A stretch of DNA of 42,822 nucleotides from CAZVYJ01 sp964631565 (GCA_964631565.1 CAZVYJ010000024.1:1-42822); one strand, 5' to 3'. Shown: positions 1-7,504, counted from the stretch's first letter. Made by a program: numbers and translations. The notes: generated from the letters alone by a model not told the origin.

Positions 1-130
1 ATAAGACTCGCAAGAGATACGTACTTGGGGAGGCTTAGTGCATAATGTCCTTACGCGCGCGGCTCGTCAACTAATGCAAACGGTTCGTGGCTAATGAAAA
101 TTTCTCTGGTTTAGGGCGTTCGGGGGAAAC

Positions 131-146
131 TACAATACCCCTGCCA
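131..146 (+). promoter_or_regulatory. Possible -10 element giving a near-leaderless moxR mRNA
   Basis: TACAAT lies at 131-136, only ten bases before the ATG at 146, and no Shine-Dalgarno sequence precedes that ATG. If this is the -10 box, transcription would start at or next to the start codon. No convincing -35 box is seen (TTTAGG at 110-115 would leave a 15-base spacer), so this is weak. Confidence 0.3.
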
Positions 147-1156
147 TGAACGAAACATCGACACCAGGGTTTCAGCGGGACATTGACGCCTTCCGGAAAG
201 ACTGTGACGCGATTATCGCCCAGGTCCGGTCGGTCATCGTCGGCCATCAGCGCGTCATCGACGAGGTGCTCGCCTGTATGCTGTGCGGCGGGCACGTGCT
301 GCTGGAGGGCGTACCCGGCCTGGGCAAGACGCTGCTGGTCCGCACGCTGGCCGAGACGCTCAACATGGCGTTCAGCCGCATCCAGTTCACGCCGGACCTC
401 ATGCCGGCCGACATCACGGGCACGAACATTCTCACCACCGACGCCAGCGGCGGCAAAAAATTCGCCTTCGAGCCGGGGCCGATCTTCGCCAACCTGGTGC
501 TCGCCGACGAAATCAACCGGGCCACGCCAAAGACGCAGTCAGCCGTCCTGGAAGCCATGCAGGAGCAGACAGTCTCCGTCGCCCGCACCACGCACAGGCT
601 GCCGCTGCCTTTCTTCGTGCTGGCCACCCAGAACCCCATCGAGATGGAAGGCACATACCCCCTGCCGGAAGCGCAGCTGGACCGGTTCATGTTCAAGGTT
701 AACGTCGCGTCGCCCTCCATCCAGGAGCTTACGGCGATTCTCGACCGCACCACCGGTGAGGCCGCCCCGAAGCCTTCGCCGGCGGCCGACGCAAAACGCA
801 TCCAGCAGATGCAGGCCATCGTCCGACAGGTGCCGGTGGCCTCGCACGTGAAGGATTACATATCGCGGCTGGTCTCGGCGACCCACCCGGCCAGCGAACA
901 CGCGCCGGAAATCGCGAAGAAATACATCCGCTACGGCTCATCACCGCGCGGGGCGCAGGCGATAATCCTCGCCGCCAAGGTCGCCGCCCTCCGCGACGGC
1001 CGGGCCAACGTGGCTTTCGACGACATTCGCGCCGCCGCACTGCCGGCCATGCGGCACAGGCTGATACTGAACTTCGAGGGCCAGGCCGACGGCATCGACA
1101 CCGACGCAGTCATAACCGAAGTCCTCAACCACGTCCCGCAGGCTACGGGCGTGTAG
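146..1156 (+). CDS. MoxR-family AAA+ ATPase
   Basis: A MoxR-type AAA+ ATPase, a family of cytoplasmic chaperone-like ATPases that help mature or activate partner complexes. The 336 residues match the family's usual length. Walker A GVPGLGKT is at residues 55-62, Walker B LVLADEINRA at about 117-126, and the sensor-1 stretch ATQNPIEMEGTYPLPEAQLDRF follows in two parts near 165-187; the C-terminal lid domain fills the rest. MoxR genes usually precede DUF58 and von Willebrand-domain genes, but here the next genes lie on the other strand, so the partner is not visible. The ATG has no ribosome site and follows a TACAAT by ten bases, which may mean a leaderless transcript. Function of the partner complex is unknown. 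Confidence 0.93.
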   Translation: MNETSTPGFQRDIDAFRKDCDAIIAQVRSVIVGHQRVIDEVLACMLCGGHVLLEGVPGLGKTLLVRTLAETLNMAFSRIQFTPDLMPADITGTNILTTDASGGKKFAFEPGPIFANLVLADEINRATPKTQSAVLEAMQEQTVSVARTTHRLPLPFFVLATQNPIEMEGTYPLPEAQLDRFMFKVNVASPSIQELTAILDRTTGEAAPKPSPAADAKRIQQMQAIVRQVPVASHVKDYISRLVSATHPASEHAPEIAKKYIRYGSSPRGAQAIILAAKVAALRDGRANVAFDDIRAAALPAMRHRLILNFEGQADGIDTDAVITEVLNHVPQATGV

Positions 1157-1176
1157 TTTTTGTAGGATTCTTTAAA

Positions 1177-1296
1177 TTAATGTGCGCATCGCAGACCCAG
1201 AACAGCCAGCCACACGCCGAGTATTATCAGCGCGATATACAACAGGTATGGAAACAGCGGGCTGCGGAAAAATGGATTCTCAAACCATGACCGCAT
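1177..1296 (-). CDS. 39-residue single-pass membrane protein (small ORF)
   Basis: A small ORF of 39 codons plus TAA, read on the minus strand. The ATG (1296-1294) is preceded by GAGGT nine bases upstream, a good Shine-Dalgarno site. The N-terminus MRSWFENPFFRSPLFP is polar and aromatic; residues about 17-35 (YLLYIALIILGVWLAVLGL) form one hydrophobic membrane helix, and the tail is RCAH. It begins 32 bases after the stop of the ADP-ribosylglycohydrolase gene on the same strand, so the two are probably cotranscribed. I do not recognise the family. The coding case rests on the ribosome site, the uninterrupted frame between two genes and the clean amphitopic layout; function is unknown. Confidence 0.62.
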   Translation of the reverse strand: MRSWFENPFFRSPLFPYLLYIALIILGVWLAVLGLRCAH

Positions 1297-1328
1297 CGGC
1301 TGATTACCTCTAAGCTGGTTTGTTCATA

Positions 1329-2762
1329 TTATAAACTCGCGTGGTGCTGCTGCACGCGTTTCCACTGGACGGCTGTCCGCTCGGCAAGCTCTCGCATCGT
1401 GATGTCCTGGAAGCCCAGCATCCGGGCCTTGATGGTGTCGTTCAGCCGCCCGGCCAGCGTGTTATCGAACGCGGCCCGACCGGCAGCGGCGCCGACAATC
1501 GAGCCTACGGTCGCGCCGTTGCAGTCGGTGTCCAGCCCGCACATCACGGCGACGGCCGGCGCTTCCAGCGTGTCCATGCGGCCGCAGCACATCGCCAGCA
1601 CGCAGATCAGCGCGTTGTTTATCGTGTGAATCGGGTGCATGCCCGGAATGTCCCGGTCGCCCCAGCGGTAGTCCGGGCTTATCTCCGCGCACAGCCGCTC
1701 CACTTCGGCCATGCAGTTTTCCCAGTCGCGGCGGCGGGCGATGTATTCCAGCATTTGCCTTGTCGCCCGCGCCAGCCGGCAGTCGCGCGGAATTTCCGAC
1801 AGCCCGATTTCCACCAGCTGCCGCGGGTCGTGCTCGACGAAGGCCGCAGCCTCGATAGCCGCGAACATCATTTCGCCGTATATGCCGCTGCGCTCGTGCG
1901 TCCACGATGCGTCGCGCCAAGCGAACTCGGCCGCCAGCTCCGGCTTGCCGGCGCAGCACCATGCGAAACCGTCGGCGCGAATCTGCGCGCCTATCCACTC
2001 GCGGTAGGGGTTGCGGTGCCTCCGCGTGAACTGCGGCGTCGCGGCGTAATTCGGCGCTTCCGGCCAGCCGCACTGCGTCCGGTTCTGCAGGTTGAGAATC
2101 GCCTGCTGCTCAGCCGTGAAAATATTCGTCACCGGGATGTGGTCCAGCCAGTACCGCGCGACCTGCCGCCAGTTGAAGTCCGGGCCGTACGATTCCAATA
2201 TGCCCAGGCCCACGAGCGAATAATGGATGTCGTCGTCGCTCTCCATGAACGCGATTCTGTCGCGCGTGCTGGGCGACGACGGCATTTCCAGCCCTGCGGC
2301 CTTGCCGGCCGGGATAAAGTCCCGCAGCGGCCAGGCGCCCATCGCCTCCAGGTACCGCTTGATGCGCCGCCTGCCGTCCGGCTTGCCGTCAAGCTCGCTC
2401 ATGCCCCAGCCTTCGACCGGCTTGCCGAGCGCGCAGCCGGTCGCCCGGCCGGTCCACGCGCCGTGCAGCCTGTCCAGAAGCTCCGCATCGCACGGCGTCC
2501 AGTGCAGGTCCCTCGGCCCGCCCGGCCGAAGCGAACGTATCGCCGCCAGGTCGTTCGGCTCGTTGGCGGCCAGCGCAGCGTCTTCGGGCATGGCCATCAG
2601 CTCGTCGTAAAGCGGCCAGACTTTGTCCTCGTTCCACGCGTCCTGCTGCGGATTCAGTGCGGCGACAGCTTGGTGAAATGCGGGCGGAATCTGCACGCCT
2701 TCGTCGCGTCGCTGCTTCATCTCCATCATCAGCAGCCCCAGAGGTGTTTCGCTGCCGGCCAT
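1329..2762 (-). CDS. ADP-ribosylglycohydrolase family protein
   Basis: A 477-residue protein of the ADP-ribosylglycohydrolase (DraG/ARH-like) superfamily, which removes ADP-ribose from protein side chains or hydrolyses related ADP-ribose conjugates in the cytoplasm using two Mg ions. The family signatures are present: the N-terminal GAWTGRATGCALGKPVEG near residue 100, an acidic SDDDIHY near 175 for the metal site, and the C-terminal GLDTDCNGATVGSIVGAAAG near 410, which carries the metal-binding Asp-x-Asp pair. The first ~95 residues are an extra N-terminal segment not typical of DraG. The ATG is preceded by AAGGAAGG. Exact substrate is unknown; many members of this group in Planctomycetes are unstudied. 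Upstream lies a cluster of TAACCGC dyads that could be operators. Confidence 0.85.
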   Translation of the reverse strand: MAGSETPLGLLMMEMKQRRDEGVQIPPAFHQAVAALNPQQDAWNEDKVWPLYDELMAMPEDAALAANEPNDLAAIRSLRPGGPRDLHWTPCDAELLDRLHGAWTGRATGCALGKPVEGWGMSELDGKPDGRRRIKRYLEAMGAWPLRDFIPAGKAAGLEMPSSPSTRDRIAFMESDDDIHYSLVGLGILESYGPDFNWRQVARYWLDHIPVTNIFTAEQQAILNLQNRTQCGWPEAPNYAATPQFTRRHRNPYREWIGAQIRADGFAWCCAGKPELAAEFAWRDASWTHERSGIYGEMMFAAIEAAAFVEHDPRQLVEIGLSEIPRDCRLARATRQMLEYIARRRDWENCMAEVERLCAEISPDYRWGDRDIPGMHPIHTINNALICVLAMCCGRMDTLEAPAVAVMCGLDTDCNGATVGSIVGAAAGRAAFDNTLAGRLNDTIKARMLGFQDITMRELAERTAVQWKRVQQHHASL

Positions 2763-2782
2763 TTCTGTTCCTTCCTTAAAAT

Positions 2783-2922
2783 GCGGTTATTAACCGCCTT
2801 GATATAATAACCGCCCGGCGGTCCGCAAAAGACTGCCTTTCCATAAATTCAGATGAAAACAAGGTTAAAAACCTTCGGATAATCCCATTGACGCCTGTGG
2901 CGTATGCGGTTAGATTATCCGC
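2783..2922 (-). promoter_or_regulatory. Cluster of TAACCGC dyads upstream of the ADP-ribosylglycohydrolase gene
   Basis: The heptamer TAACCGC or its complement occurs at 2783-2789, 2791-2797, 2808-2814 and 2906-2912. The first two form a perfect dyad (GCGGTTA-T-TAACCGC) just upstream of the ribosome site; the last is half of an imperfect dyad with TATCCGC at 2916-2922. A GC palindrome ACCGCCCGGCGGT lies at 2810-2822 and a small hairpin AAGGTT-AAA-AACCTT at 2861-2875. This looks like an operator region for the minus-strand gene. A weak minus-strand promoter (TTGCGG, 16-base spacer, TATATC) overlaps it. The rest of the gap 2763-3146 holds no ORF I would support. Confidence 0.4.
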
Positions 2923-3104
2923 CGCAATAGTGATTAAAAGGCGTCTTTCGTTCGCACGGGGCGCGTCCCGATTGGGATAATGGGCTTGCACTTACGCGGC
3001 CGCAAGCTCAGGCCTCCGAACGAATCCCCTGCCGCGGCACCATTGGTTCATGCCGTAATCGCAGGCGCCTGAAATATGTAACGGCTGAGCTTTTTTGAAC
3101 TTGT

Positions 3105-3134
3105 TTGAACTTGTTTAAGTTTTTGGCTTATTTG
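3105..3134 (+). promoter_or_regulatory. Putative tRNA-Gln promoter
   Basis: TTGAAC at 3105-3110 (and a second copy at 3095-3100) is followed after 18 bases by TATTTG at 3129-3134, about 12 bases before the tRNA. The duplicated TTGAACTTGTT segment gives two overlapping -35 candidates. Confidence 0.4.
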
Positions 3135-3146
3135 ACTAAAGACTCT

Positions 3147-3218
3147 TACCCGGTGGTGTAATTGGTAACACAGAAGGTTTTGGTCCTTCTATTCCAGGTT
3201 CGAGTCCTGGCCGGGTAG
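3147..3218 (+). tRNA. tRNA-Gln (UUG anticodon)
   Basis: A full cloverleaf can be drawn. The acceptor arms TACCCGG (3147-3153) and CCGGGTA (3211-3217) pair completely, with G73 as discriminator. The D stem is GTGT/ACAC, the anticodon stem GAAGG/CCTTC (3173-3177, 3185-3189) with loop TTTTGGT and anticodon TTG at 3180-3182, and the T arm is CCAGG-TTCGAGT-CCTGG. CCA is not encoded. It reads CAA/CAG glutamine codons. It precedes the glmU-prs operon and a GC-rich hairpin near 3270-3286, so it may be cotranscribed or processed from the same RNA. Confidence 0.95.
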
Positions 3219-3327
3219 CGTAATATAGAGCGGCTTGATCCGTGATCCCGGATCCTTGATCCGAGATACCCGACCTGCAGGCGGGTTTGAGAAATTTTTG
3301 TGTGGGTGTCGAACAGGACGCCCTGAC

Positions 3328-3392
3328 GTGAAAGGTAGCGAAAAATCAGCAGTACAACGGCGATAATACTGGCGGCAGGCAAAGGCACGCGG
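3328..3392 (+). other. 5' end of glmU in another frame (likely one-base frameshift)
   Basis: The ATG at 3393 misses the conserved nucleotide-binding start of the enzyme, but the same frame upstream (3345-3392, no start codon) encodes ISSTTAIILAAGKGTR, the expected LAAGxGTRM motif. That frame closes at a TAG at 3336-3338. A GTG at 3328 with AGGA nine bases upstream opens an adjacent frame that reads VKGSEK into a run of five A (3341-3345). One more A, or a -1 slip there, joins the two frames into a normal N-terminus. Either an assembly or genomic one-base loss, or slippage during expression, explains this. Confidence 0.7.
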
Positions 3393-4088
3393 ATGAAATC
3401 CGACCTGCCGAAGGTCCTGCACAAGGTTTGCGGCAAGTGCATGCTGGAGTACGTATTGGACTCCTGCCGTGCGGCCGGCTGCAAAAAGCTGGTATGCGTC
3501 GTCGGCCACGGTATGCAGCAGGTCTGCGACGAGTTCGCCGGCAGAGACGGCGACATCGTGTGGGTCGAGCAGTCCCCGCAGCTCGGCACCGGCCACGCAG
3601 TGATGGTCTGCCGCAAAGAGCTTGAAAAGTTGAGCGGCCCGGTGCTTGTGCTGGGCGGCGACGGTCCGCTGGTTCGGCCGGAGACGCTGCGTCAGCTGCT
3701 GGCGACGCACAAGGCCGAAGGCGCCGCCTGCACGCTGGCGACGAGCATCATGCCGGAGCCGGGCAAGTACGGGCGAATCGTCCGCGACGAAAACGGCGAG
3801 ATGACCGGCATCGTGGAATTCCTCGACGCCGACGAAAAGCAGCGGCAGATAAAGGAAGTAAACGTCTCGCTGTACTGCTTCGACGCCGAGTCGCTGACGG
3901 CCGTGCTGGACAGGCTGACGAACAATAACGCAAAAGGCGAGTATTATCTGACCGATACGCTGACGCTGCTGCGGAATGCCGGCAAAAAGCTGGCAGCCGT
4001 CGCGTCGGTGCCGCCGGAAGATACCGCCAGCATCAACACGCTGGAAGAGTTGAAGCAGGTCGAGCAGGTGCTTGCAGGCCGGCTTTAG
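3393..4088 (+). CDS. glmU: GlmU-type N-acetylglucosamine-1-phosphate uridyltransferase domain
   Basis: The pyrophosphorylase half of GlmU, which makes UDP-GlcNAc from GlcNAc-1-P and UTP for peptidoglycan and lipid A. In this frame 231 residues are uninterrupted, and the true protein should begin about 22 residues earlier (see 3328-3392). Visible motifs are MKSDLPKVLHKVCGK at the start, the GDGPLV metal-site segment (normally GDxPL) near residue 90, and NNNAKGEYYLTD near 190. The left-handed beta-helix acetyltransferase domain that normally follows is absent: the ORF ends at the end of the nucleotidyltransferase fold, so the acetylation of GlcN-1-P must be done by another protein. It heads the run glmU-prs-rplY-pth, the same order as Bacillus gcaD-prs-ctc-spoVC. 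A TCCG/CGGA dyad (4118-4138) lies between it and prs. Confidence 0.85.
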   Translation: MKSDLPKVLHKVCGKCMLEYVLDSCRAAGCKKLVCVVGHGMQQVCDEFAGRDGDIVWVEQSPQLGTGHAVMVCRKELEKLSGPVLVLGGDGPLVRPETLRQLLATHKAEGAACTLATSIMPEPGKYGRIVRDENGEMTGIVEFLDADEKQRQIKEVNVSLYCFDAESLTAVLDRLTNNNAKGEYYLTDTLTLLRNAGKKLAAVASVPPEDTASINTLEELKQVEQVLAGRL

Positions 4089-4171
4089 CGAATAGCATTA
4101 CGGCAATATGGATGGAATCCGCGGGACGGTCCCACGGAGCGACACCAGGAAGCTGAATAAGGAACAAGGCC

Positions 4172-5131
4172 ATGAGCAATCTGAAGTTGTTTGCCGGTCG
4201 AGCCAACGAACCGCTGGCCCGCAGCATCAGCGAATACCTGGGTGTGCCTCTGGGCAAAGTGAATATTCAACCGTTCCCCGACGGCGAACTCCTCGTGAAG
4301 ATCGAGGAGGACATTCGAGGCCGGGATATATTCATCATCCAGCCGACGTGCCAGCCGGTGAACGATTCGATACTCGAGCTGCTGATTTTCATAGATTGCG
4401 CCCGCCGGGCCTCGGCAGAACGTATAACGGCCGTCATACCCTACTTCGGCTACGCCCGTCAGGACCGCAAGGACGAAGGCCGCGTGCCCATCACCGCCAA
4501 GCTGGTTGCTAACCTCATAGCAACCGCCGGCGCCGACCGGGTGCTCACGCTGGACCTCCATGCGGCACAGATACAGGGCTTTTTCGACATACCGGTGGAC
4601 AACCTGCTGGCCGAGCCGGTCCTGTCGCGGTACTTCAGCGACAAGAAGCTCAAGGACCTCGTGGTCGTCAGCCCGGACGTCGGCAACGTCAAGCGGGCGA
4701 GGATTTACGCGCAGCGGCTGGGCGGCGAGCTTGCGATCATCAACAAGCGGCGCACCAGCGGCTCGAACATCGAGCTAGGCCACATCATCGGCGACGTTAA
4801 GGGCAAAAACGTCCTGATGGTGGATGACATGATATCGACGGCAGGCACCGTGTGCAGCGCGGCAGTGCTGTGCAGGGACAAGGGCGCGAAAACGGTTTAC
4901 GTCGGCGCGACGCACGGCGTTCTGTGCGGGCCGGCGATCGAACGTCTGGCGAAAGCGCCGTTCGACGAGGTGGTCGTCACGGACACCATCCCGATATCGG
5001 ATGAAAAAATCGACGGAATCAAAAACATCAAGGTGCTGACAGTGGCTGAGCTGATGGGCGAAGCCATACACAGAATACACAACGACGAATCGGTAAGCAG
5101 TCTGTTCAAAGCCGGAAACGATCGGCCCTAG
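4172..5131 (+). CDS. prs: Ribose-phosphate pyrophosphokinase (PRPP synthase)
   Basis: Makes PRPP from ribose-5-phosphate and ATP for purine, pyrimidine, NAD, His and Trp synthesis; a cytoplasmic hexamer. The 319 residues match class I enzymes. Seen are the ATP-site PYFGYARQDRK near 90-100, metal-binding His130 in DLHAAQIQGFFDIPVDNL, the catalytic Lys in NKRRTSGS (191-198), and the PRPP loop VDDMISTAGT (217-226). The ATG is preceded by AAGGA with normal spacing. It follows glmU by 83 bases and precedes rplY by 32 bases in one operon. Confidence 0.97.
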   Translation: MSNLKLFAGRANEPLARSISEYLGVPLGKVNIQPFPDGELLVKIEEDIRGRDIFIIQPTCQPVNDSILELLIFIDCARRASAERITAVIPYFGYARQDRKDEGRVPITAKLVANLIATAGADRVLTLDLHAAQIQGFFDIPVDNLLAEPVLSRYFSDKKLKDLVVVSPDVGNVKRARIYAQRLGGELAIINKRRTSGSNIELGHIIGDVKGKNVLMVDDMISTAGTVCSAAVLCRDKGAKTVYVGATHGVLCGPAIERLAKAPFDEVVVTDTIPISDEKIDGIKNIKVLTVAELMGEAIHRIHNDESVSSLFKAGNDRP

Positions 5132-5163
5132 AAAACATATCAGCCGGTCCAGGAGAAATATCA

Positions 5164-5811
5164 ATGGCAGTAGTACTTAAAGCAACGAAACGCAGCGAAA
5201 AGGGAACGAACAAGGCGCGGGCGATGCGCAAAAGAGGCAATATTCCCGGAATCATTTATGGCCACGGGCAGGAGCCTGTAGCCATAACCTTGAACGAGCA
5301 CGACCTGGAAGTCGCCGTTCAGCACGGCGAGCACGTTCTCGAGCTGGACCTCGAAGGCCAGCCGGAAAACGTGCTGATCAAGGAGCTCCAGTTCGACACG
5401 TTCGGACACGAGATCATTCATGTTGACCTCGCCAGAGTCGACCTCGACGAGCGCGTCGAAGTGACCGTGCCCATCGTGCTCCGCGGCACTCCTGCCGGCG
5501 CGAAGGACGGCGGCGTGCTGACGCAGGTTCTCTCGGAAGCAACCATCGAGTGCGTCGTCACCGCGATACCGGAAGACCTGAAGCTCTCCGTCAACAACCT
5601 CAACATCGGCGACACGCTCCATCTGCGGGACCTGCCGCTGACGGAAGGCATGGTTCTCGTCGGCGACCCCAACCAGCTTATCTGTTCGGTGAACATCGTA
5701 GTCGAGAAGGAAGTCGCCCCGCCCGCCGAAGGCGAGGAAGTCGCAGCCGAACCGGAAGTCATCAGAGAGAAGAAGGAAGAGGAAGGCGAAGCCGCCCCGG
5801 AAGGCGAATAG
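5164..5811 (+). CDS. rplY: 50S ribosomal protein L25/Ctc, long form
   Basis: The 5S rRNA-binding ribosomal protein L25 in its long two-domain form (TL5/Ctc). The 215 residues comprise the N-terminal L25 beta-barrel (to about 95, with KRGNIPGIIYGHG near 21-33), the C-terminal beta domain (about 100-185), and a tail rich in Glu and Ala that is probably disordered. The ATG at 5164 is preceded by AGGAG. It sits between prs and pth, as ctc does in Bacillus. Confidence 0.94.
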   Translation: MAVVLKATKRSEKGTNKARAMRKRGNIPGIIYGHGQEPVAITLNEHDLEVAVQHGEHVLELDLEGQPENVLIKELQFDTFGHEIIHVDLARVDLDERVEVTVPIVLRGTPAGAKDGGVLTQVLSEATIECVVTAIPEDLKLSVNNLNIGDTLHLRDLPLTEGMVLVGDPNQLICSVNIVVEKEVAPPAEGEEVAAEPEVIREKKEEEGEAAPEGE

Positions 5812-5823
5812 CCCAACCTTTAT

Positions 5824-6453
5824 TTGCGAGATATTTTTGTGCCAGGCGAATCCGACAGACCGAAATTCGTCGTTGGCCTTGGCAATCCCGGCAGGGAATA
5901 CGCCAAGACGCGGCATAACGTCGGATTCATGGTGCTGGAAGTCCTCAGGCGCCGATGGCAGGTCAGCCAGACGCGGGCGGCTTTCAGCGGACAGGTTGCA
6001 GATGCAGTGCTGACGGTCCCGGGCGATTCGGCCCGGACGCAAAAAGTGACGCTGCTGGCGCCGGCGACTTATATGAATCGTTCCGGCAAGGCGGTGGGCG
6101 AACTGGCCGCCTTTTACAAGGCCGAGCCGCAGGACATGCTTATCGTCCTGGACGATTTCTCGCTGCCGCTCGGCCAGCTGCGGGCCAGAGCGGACGGATC
6201 GGCCGGTGGGCATAACGGCTTGGCCGACATACTGGCCGTCCTGGGAACCCAGCAGACGCCCAGGTTGAGAATAGGCATAGGCCTGCCGCCCGGCCAGATG
6301 GACCCGGCGGATTTCGTCCTCAGCCGGTTCGGAAAGGACGAACAGGAAGTAATAGACATCGCCGTCCAGACGGCGGCGGATGCCGTTGAAGCGTGGCTGT
6401 TCAACGGCATCAGGTTTGTGATGGACAATTACAATCGAAAGGCCACCAGTTGA
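5824..6453 (+). CDS. pth: Peptidyl-tRNA hydrolase
   Basis: Frees tRNA from peptidyl-tRNA that drops off ribosomes. All catalytic residues of the family are present, numbered from the TTG start: Asn21 in GLGNPG, His31 in HNVGF, Asn85 in ATYMNRSG, Asp110/Asp111, and Asn131 in GSAGGHNGL. The start is uncertain: TTG at 5824 gives 209 residues, GTG at 5839 (FVPGESDRPKF) gives 204; neither has a strong ribosome site, and the gene is only 12 bases from rplY, so translational coupling is likely. Confidence 0.94.
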   Translation: MRDIFVPGESDRPKFVVGLGNPGREYAKTRHNVGFMVLEVLRRRWQVSQTRAAFSGQVADAVLTVPGDSARTQKVTLLAPATYMNRSGKAVGELAAFYKAEPQDMLIVLDDFSLPLGQLRARADGSAGGHNGLADILAVLGTQQTPRLRIGIGLPPGQMDPADFVLSRFGKDEQEVIDIAVQTAADAVEAWLFNGIRFVMDNYNRKATS

Positions 6454-6496
6454 TGGCCTGAACAGCAAGGTAGTCACCTAGAACGGAAGTCATGAA

Positions 6497-6928
6497 ATGA
6501 GTGGAGCAATGAAAACATACGAAGGCATGTTCCTGCTGGATGCCGGCAATCCCGACTTCGAGGCCGCTAGCGGGCCGGTCCGCAATATGCTGGCGAAGTA
6601 CAACGCAGAGCCTCTCGCGATCAAGCAATGGGAAGATCGCAGGCTGTGCTACGAAATCGAGGGCCGCAAACGCGGCCTGTACATCCTGGCCTACTTCAAG
6701 GCCGCCCCGGAAGTCATCTCCGAGATCGAGCGCGACTGCCGGCTCAGCGACGAAGTTCTTCGCGTCCTGATCCTCCGCAGGGACAAGCTGACGGAAGAGG
6801 AAATCAAGGCCGAGACGCCCGCGACCTCGATGTCGCACAGGACGGTCGAAACCAGACCCGAAGAACAAGACGAGGAAATGGAAACGCCCGAAATCCCGGA
6901 CGAAATCATCGACGATGAAATAGAATAA
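6497..6928 (+). CDS. rpsF: 30S ribosomal protein S6
   Basis: S6 binds S18 and the central domain of 16S rRNA in the small-subunit platform. The core MKTYEGMFLLDAG...YEIEGRKRGLYILAYF (quoted in parts) and the CRLSDEVLRVLILRRD helix are typical of S6. The chain is 143 residues, longer than the usual ~95-130 because of a Glu/Asp-rich tail after residue 105. The ATG at 6497 has GGAAG at a good distance; a second ATG at 6509 (MKTYEG) matches homologous N-termini but has its GGAG too close. Followed by ssb and rpsR in the common rpsF-ssb-rpsR arrangement. Confidence 0.94.
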   Translation: MSGAMKTYEGMFLLDAGNPDFEAASGPVRNMLAKYNAEPLAIKQWEDRRLCYEIEGRKRGLYILAYFKAAPEVISEIERDCRLSDEVLRVLILRRDKLTEEEIKAETPATSMSHRTVETRPEEQDEEMETPEIPDEIIDDEIE

Positions 6929-6986
6929 CCGGCACGACGGGGCGAAAGTCGAAAACCCGCTGGCGGCACGGCAAAGGGAGCAGGAC

Positions 6987-7421
6987 ATGGCGAACTACAA
7001 CAAGGTCATATTGGTAGGAAATCTCACTCGCGATCCGCAGATGAGCTATCTGCCGTCCCAGACGCCCGTGGTCGAAGTCGGCCTGGCCGTCAACAGGAAA
7101 TGGCGAAGCCAGGACGGTCAGCAGCGAGAAGAAACATGCTTCATCGACTGTCGCGCTTTCGGCAAGCAGGCCGAGACCCTCAACCAGTACATGAGCAAGG
7201 GCCAGCCCATTCTCATCGAAGGCCGACTCGTGTTCGACCAGTGGGAAGGCAAGGACGGCTCAAAGCACAGCAAGCACCGGGTGATTGTCGAGAAGTTCCA
7301 GTTTCTCGGCACACCGAGCGGCCAGCGCAGAGCGCCCGCCCCGTCGCAGACGGATGACGTCCCCCCGCCTCCGGGCGCGCCGGGATACGATGACGCCGGA
7401 GCAGATGATATACCGTTCTAG
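6987..7421 (+). CDS. ssb: Single-stranded DNA-binding protein
   Basis: Coats single-stranded DNA in replication and repair. The 144 residues have the OB fold starting NKVILVGNLTRDPQ, the ETCFIDCRAFGKQAETL strand, and a Pro/Gly-rich linker ending in the acidic tip DDIPF that recruits repair and replication proteins. ATG is preceded by GGGAGCAGG. It lies between rpsF and rpsR, the conserved cluster. Confidence 0.96.
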   Translation: MANYNKVILVGNLTRDPQMSYLPSQTPVVEVGLAVNRKWRSQDGQQREETCFIDCRAFGKQAETLNQYMSKGQPILIEGRLVFDQWEGKDGSKHSKHRVIVEKFQFLGTPSGQRRAPAPSQTDDVPPPPGAPGYDDAGADDIPF

Positions 7422-7435
7422 ATGATGTTTTCGTG

Positions 7436-7463
7436 ATTTGAGATTTGAAATTTGAGATTTTTC
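7436..7463 (+). repeat. Heptanucleotide tandem repeat (ATTTGAG)
   Basis: Three copies of ATTTGA(G/A) at 7436-7442, 7443-7449 and 7450-7456, then a decayed fourth ATTTTTC. It sits in the AT-rich ssb-rpsR spacer. A slippage-prone microsatellite or an intergenic signal; no function is evident. Confidence 0.75.
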
Positions 7464-7504
7464 AAAACACAGAGATCACATAAACACGCATGAAAGGCAG
7501 TTAG

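Noticed and set aside
1341..2807. A 488-codon open frame antisense to the ADP-ribosylglycohydrolase
   Set aside because: The minus-strand gene has family motifs and a ribosome site; this frame has neither.
2776..2991. 71-codon minus-strand frame upstream of the ADP-ribosylglycohydrolase
   Set aside because: No ribosome site, no composition typical of the genome's proteins, and it covers the dyad-rich regulatory region.
3270..3310. Hairpin around CCTGCAGG after tRNA-Gln as a terminator
   Set aside because: The stem has a bulge and almost no loop, and the T run is set off by GAGAAA; too weak to list as a terminator.
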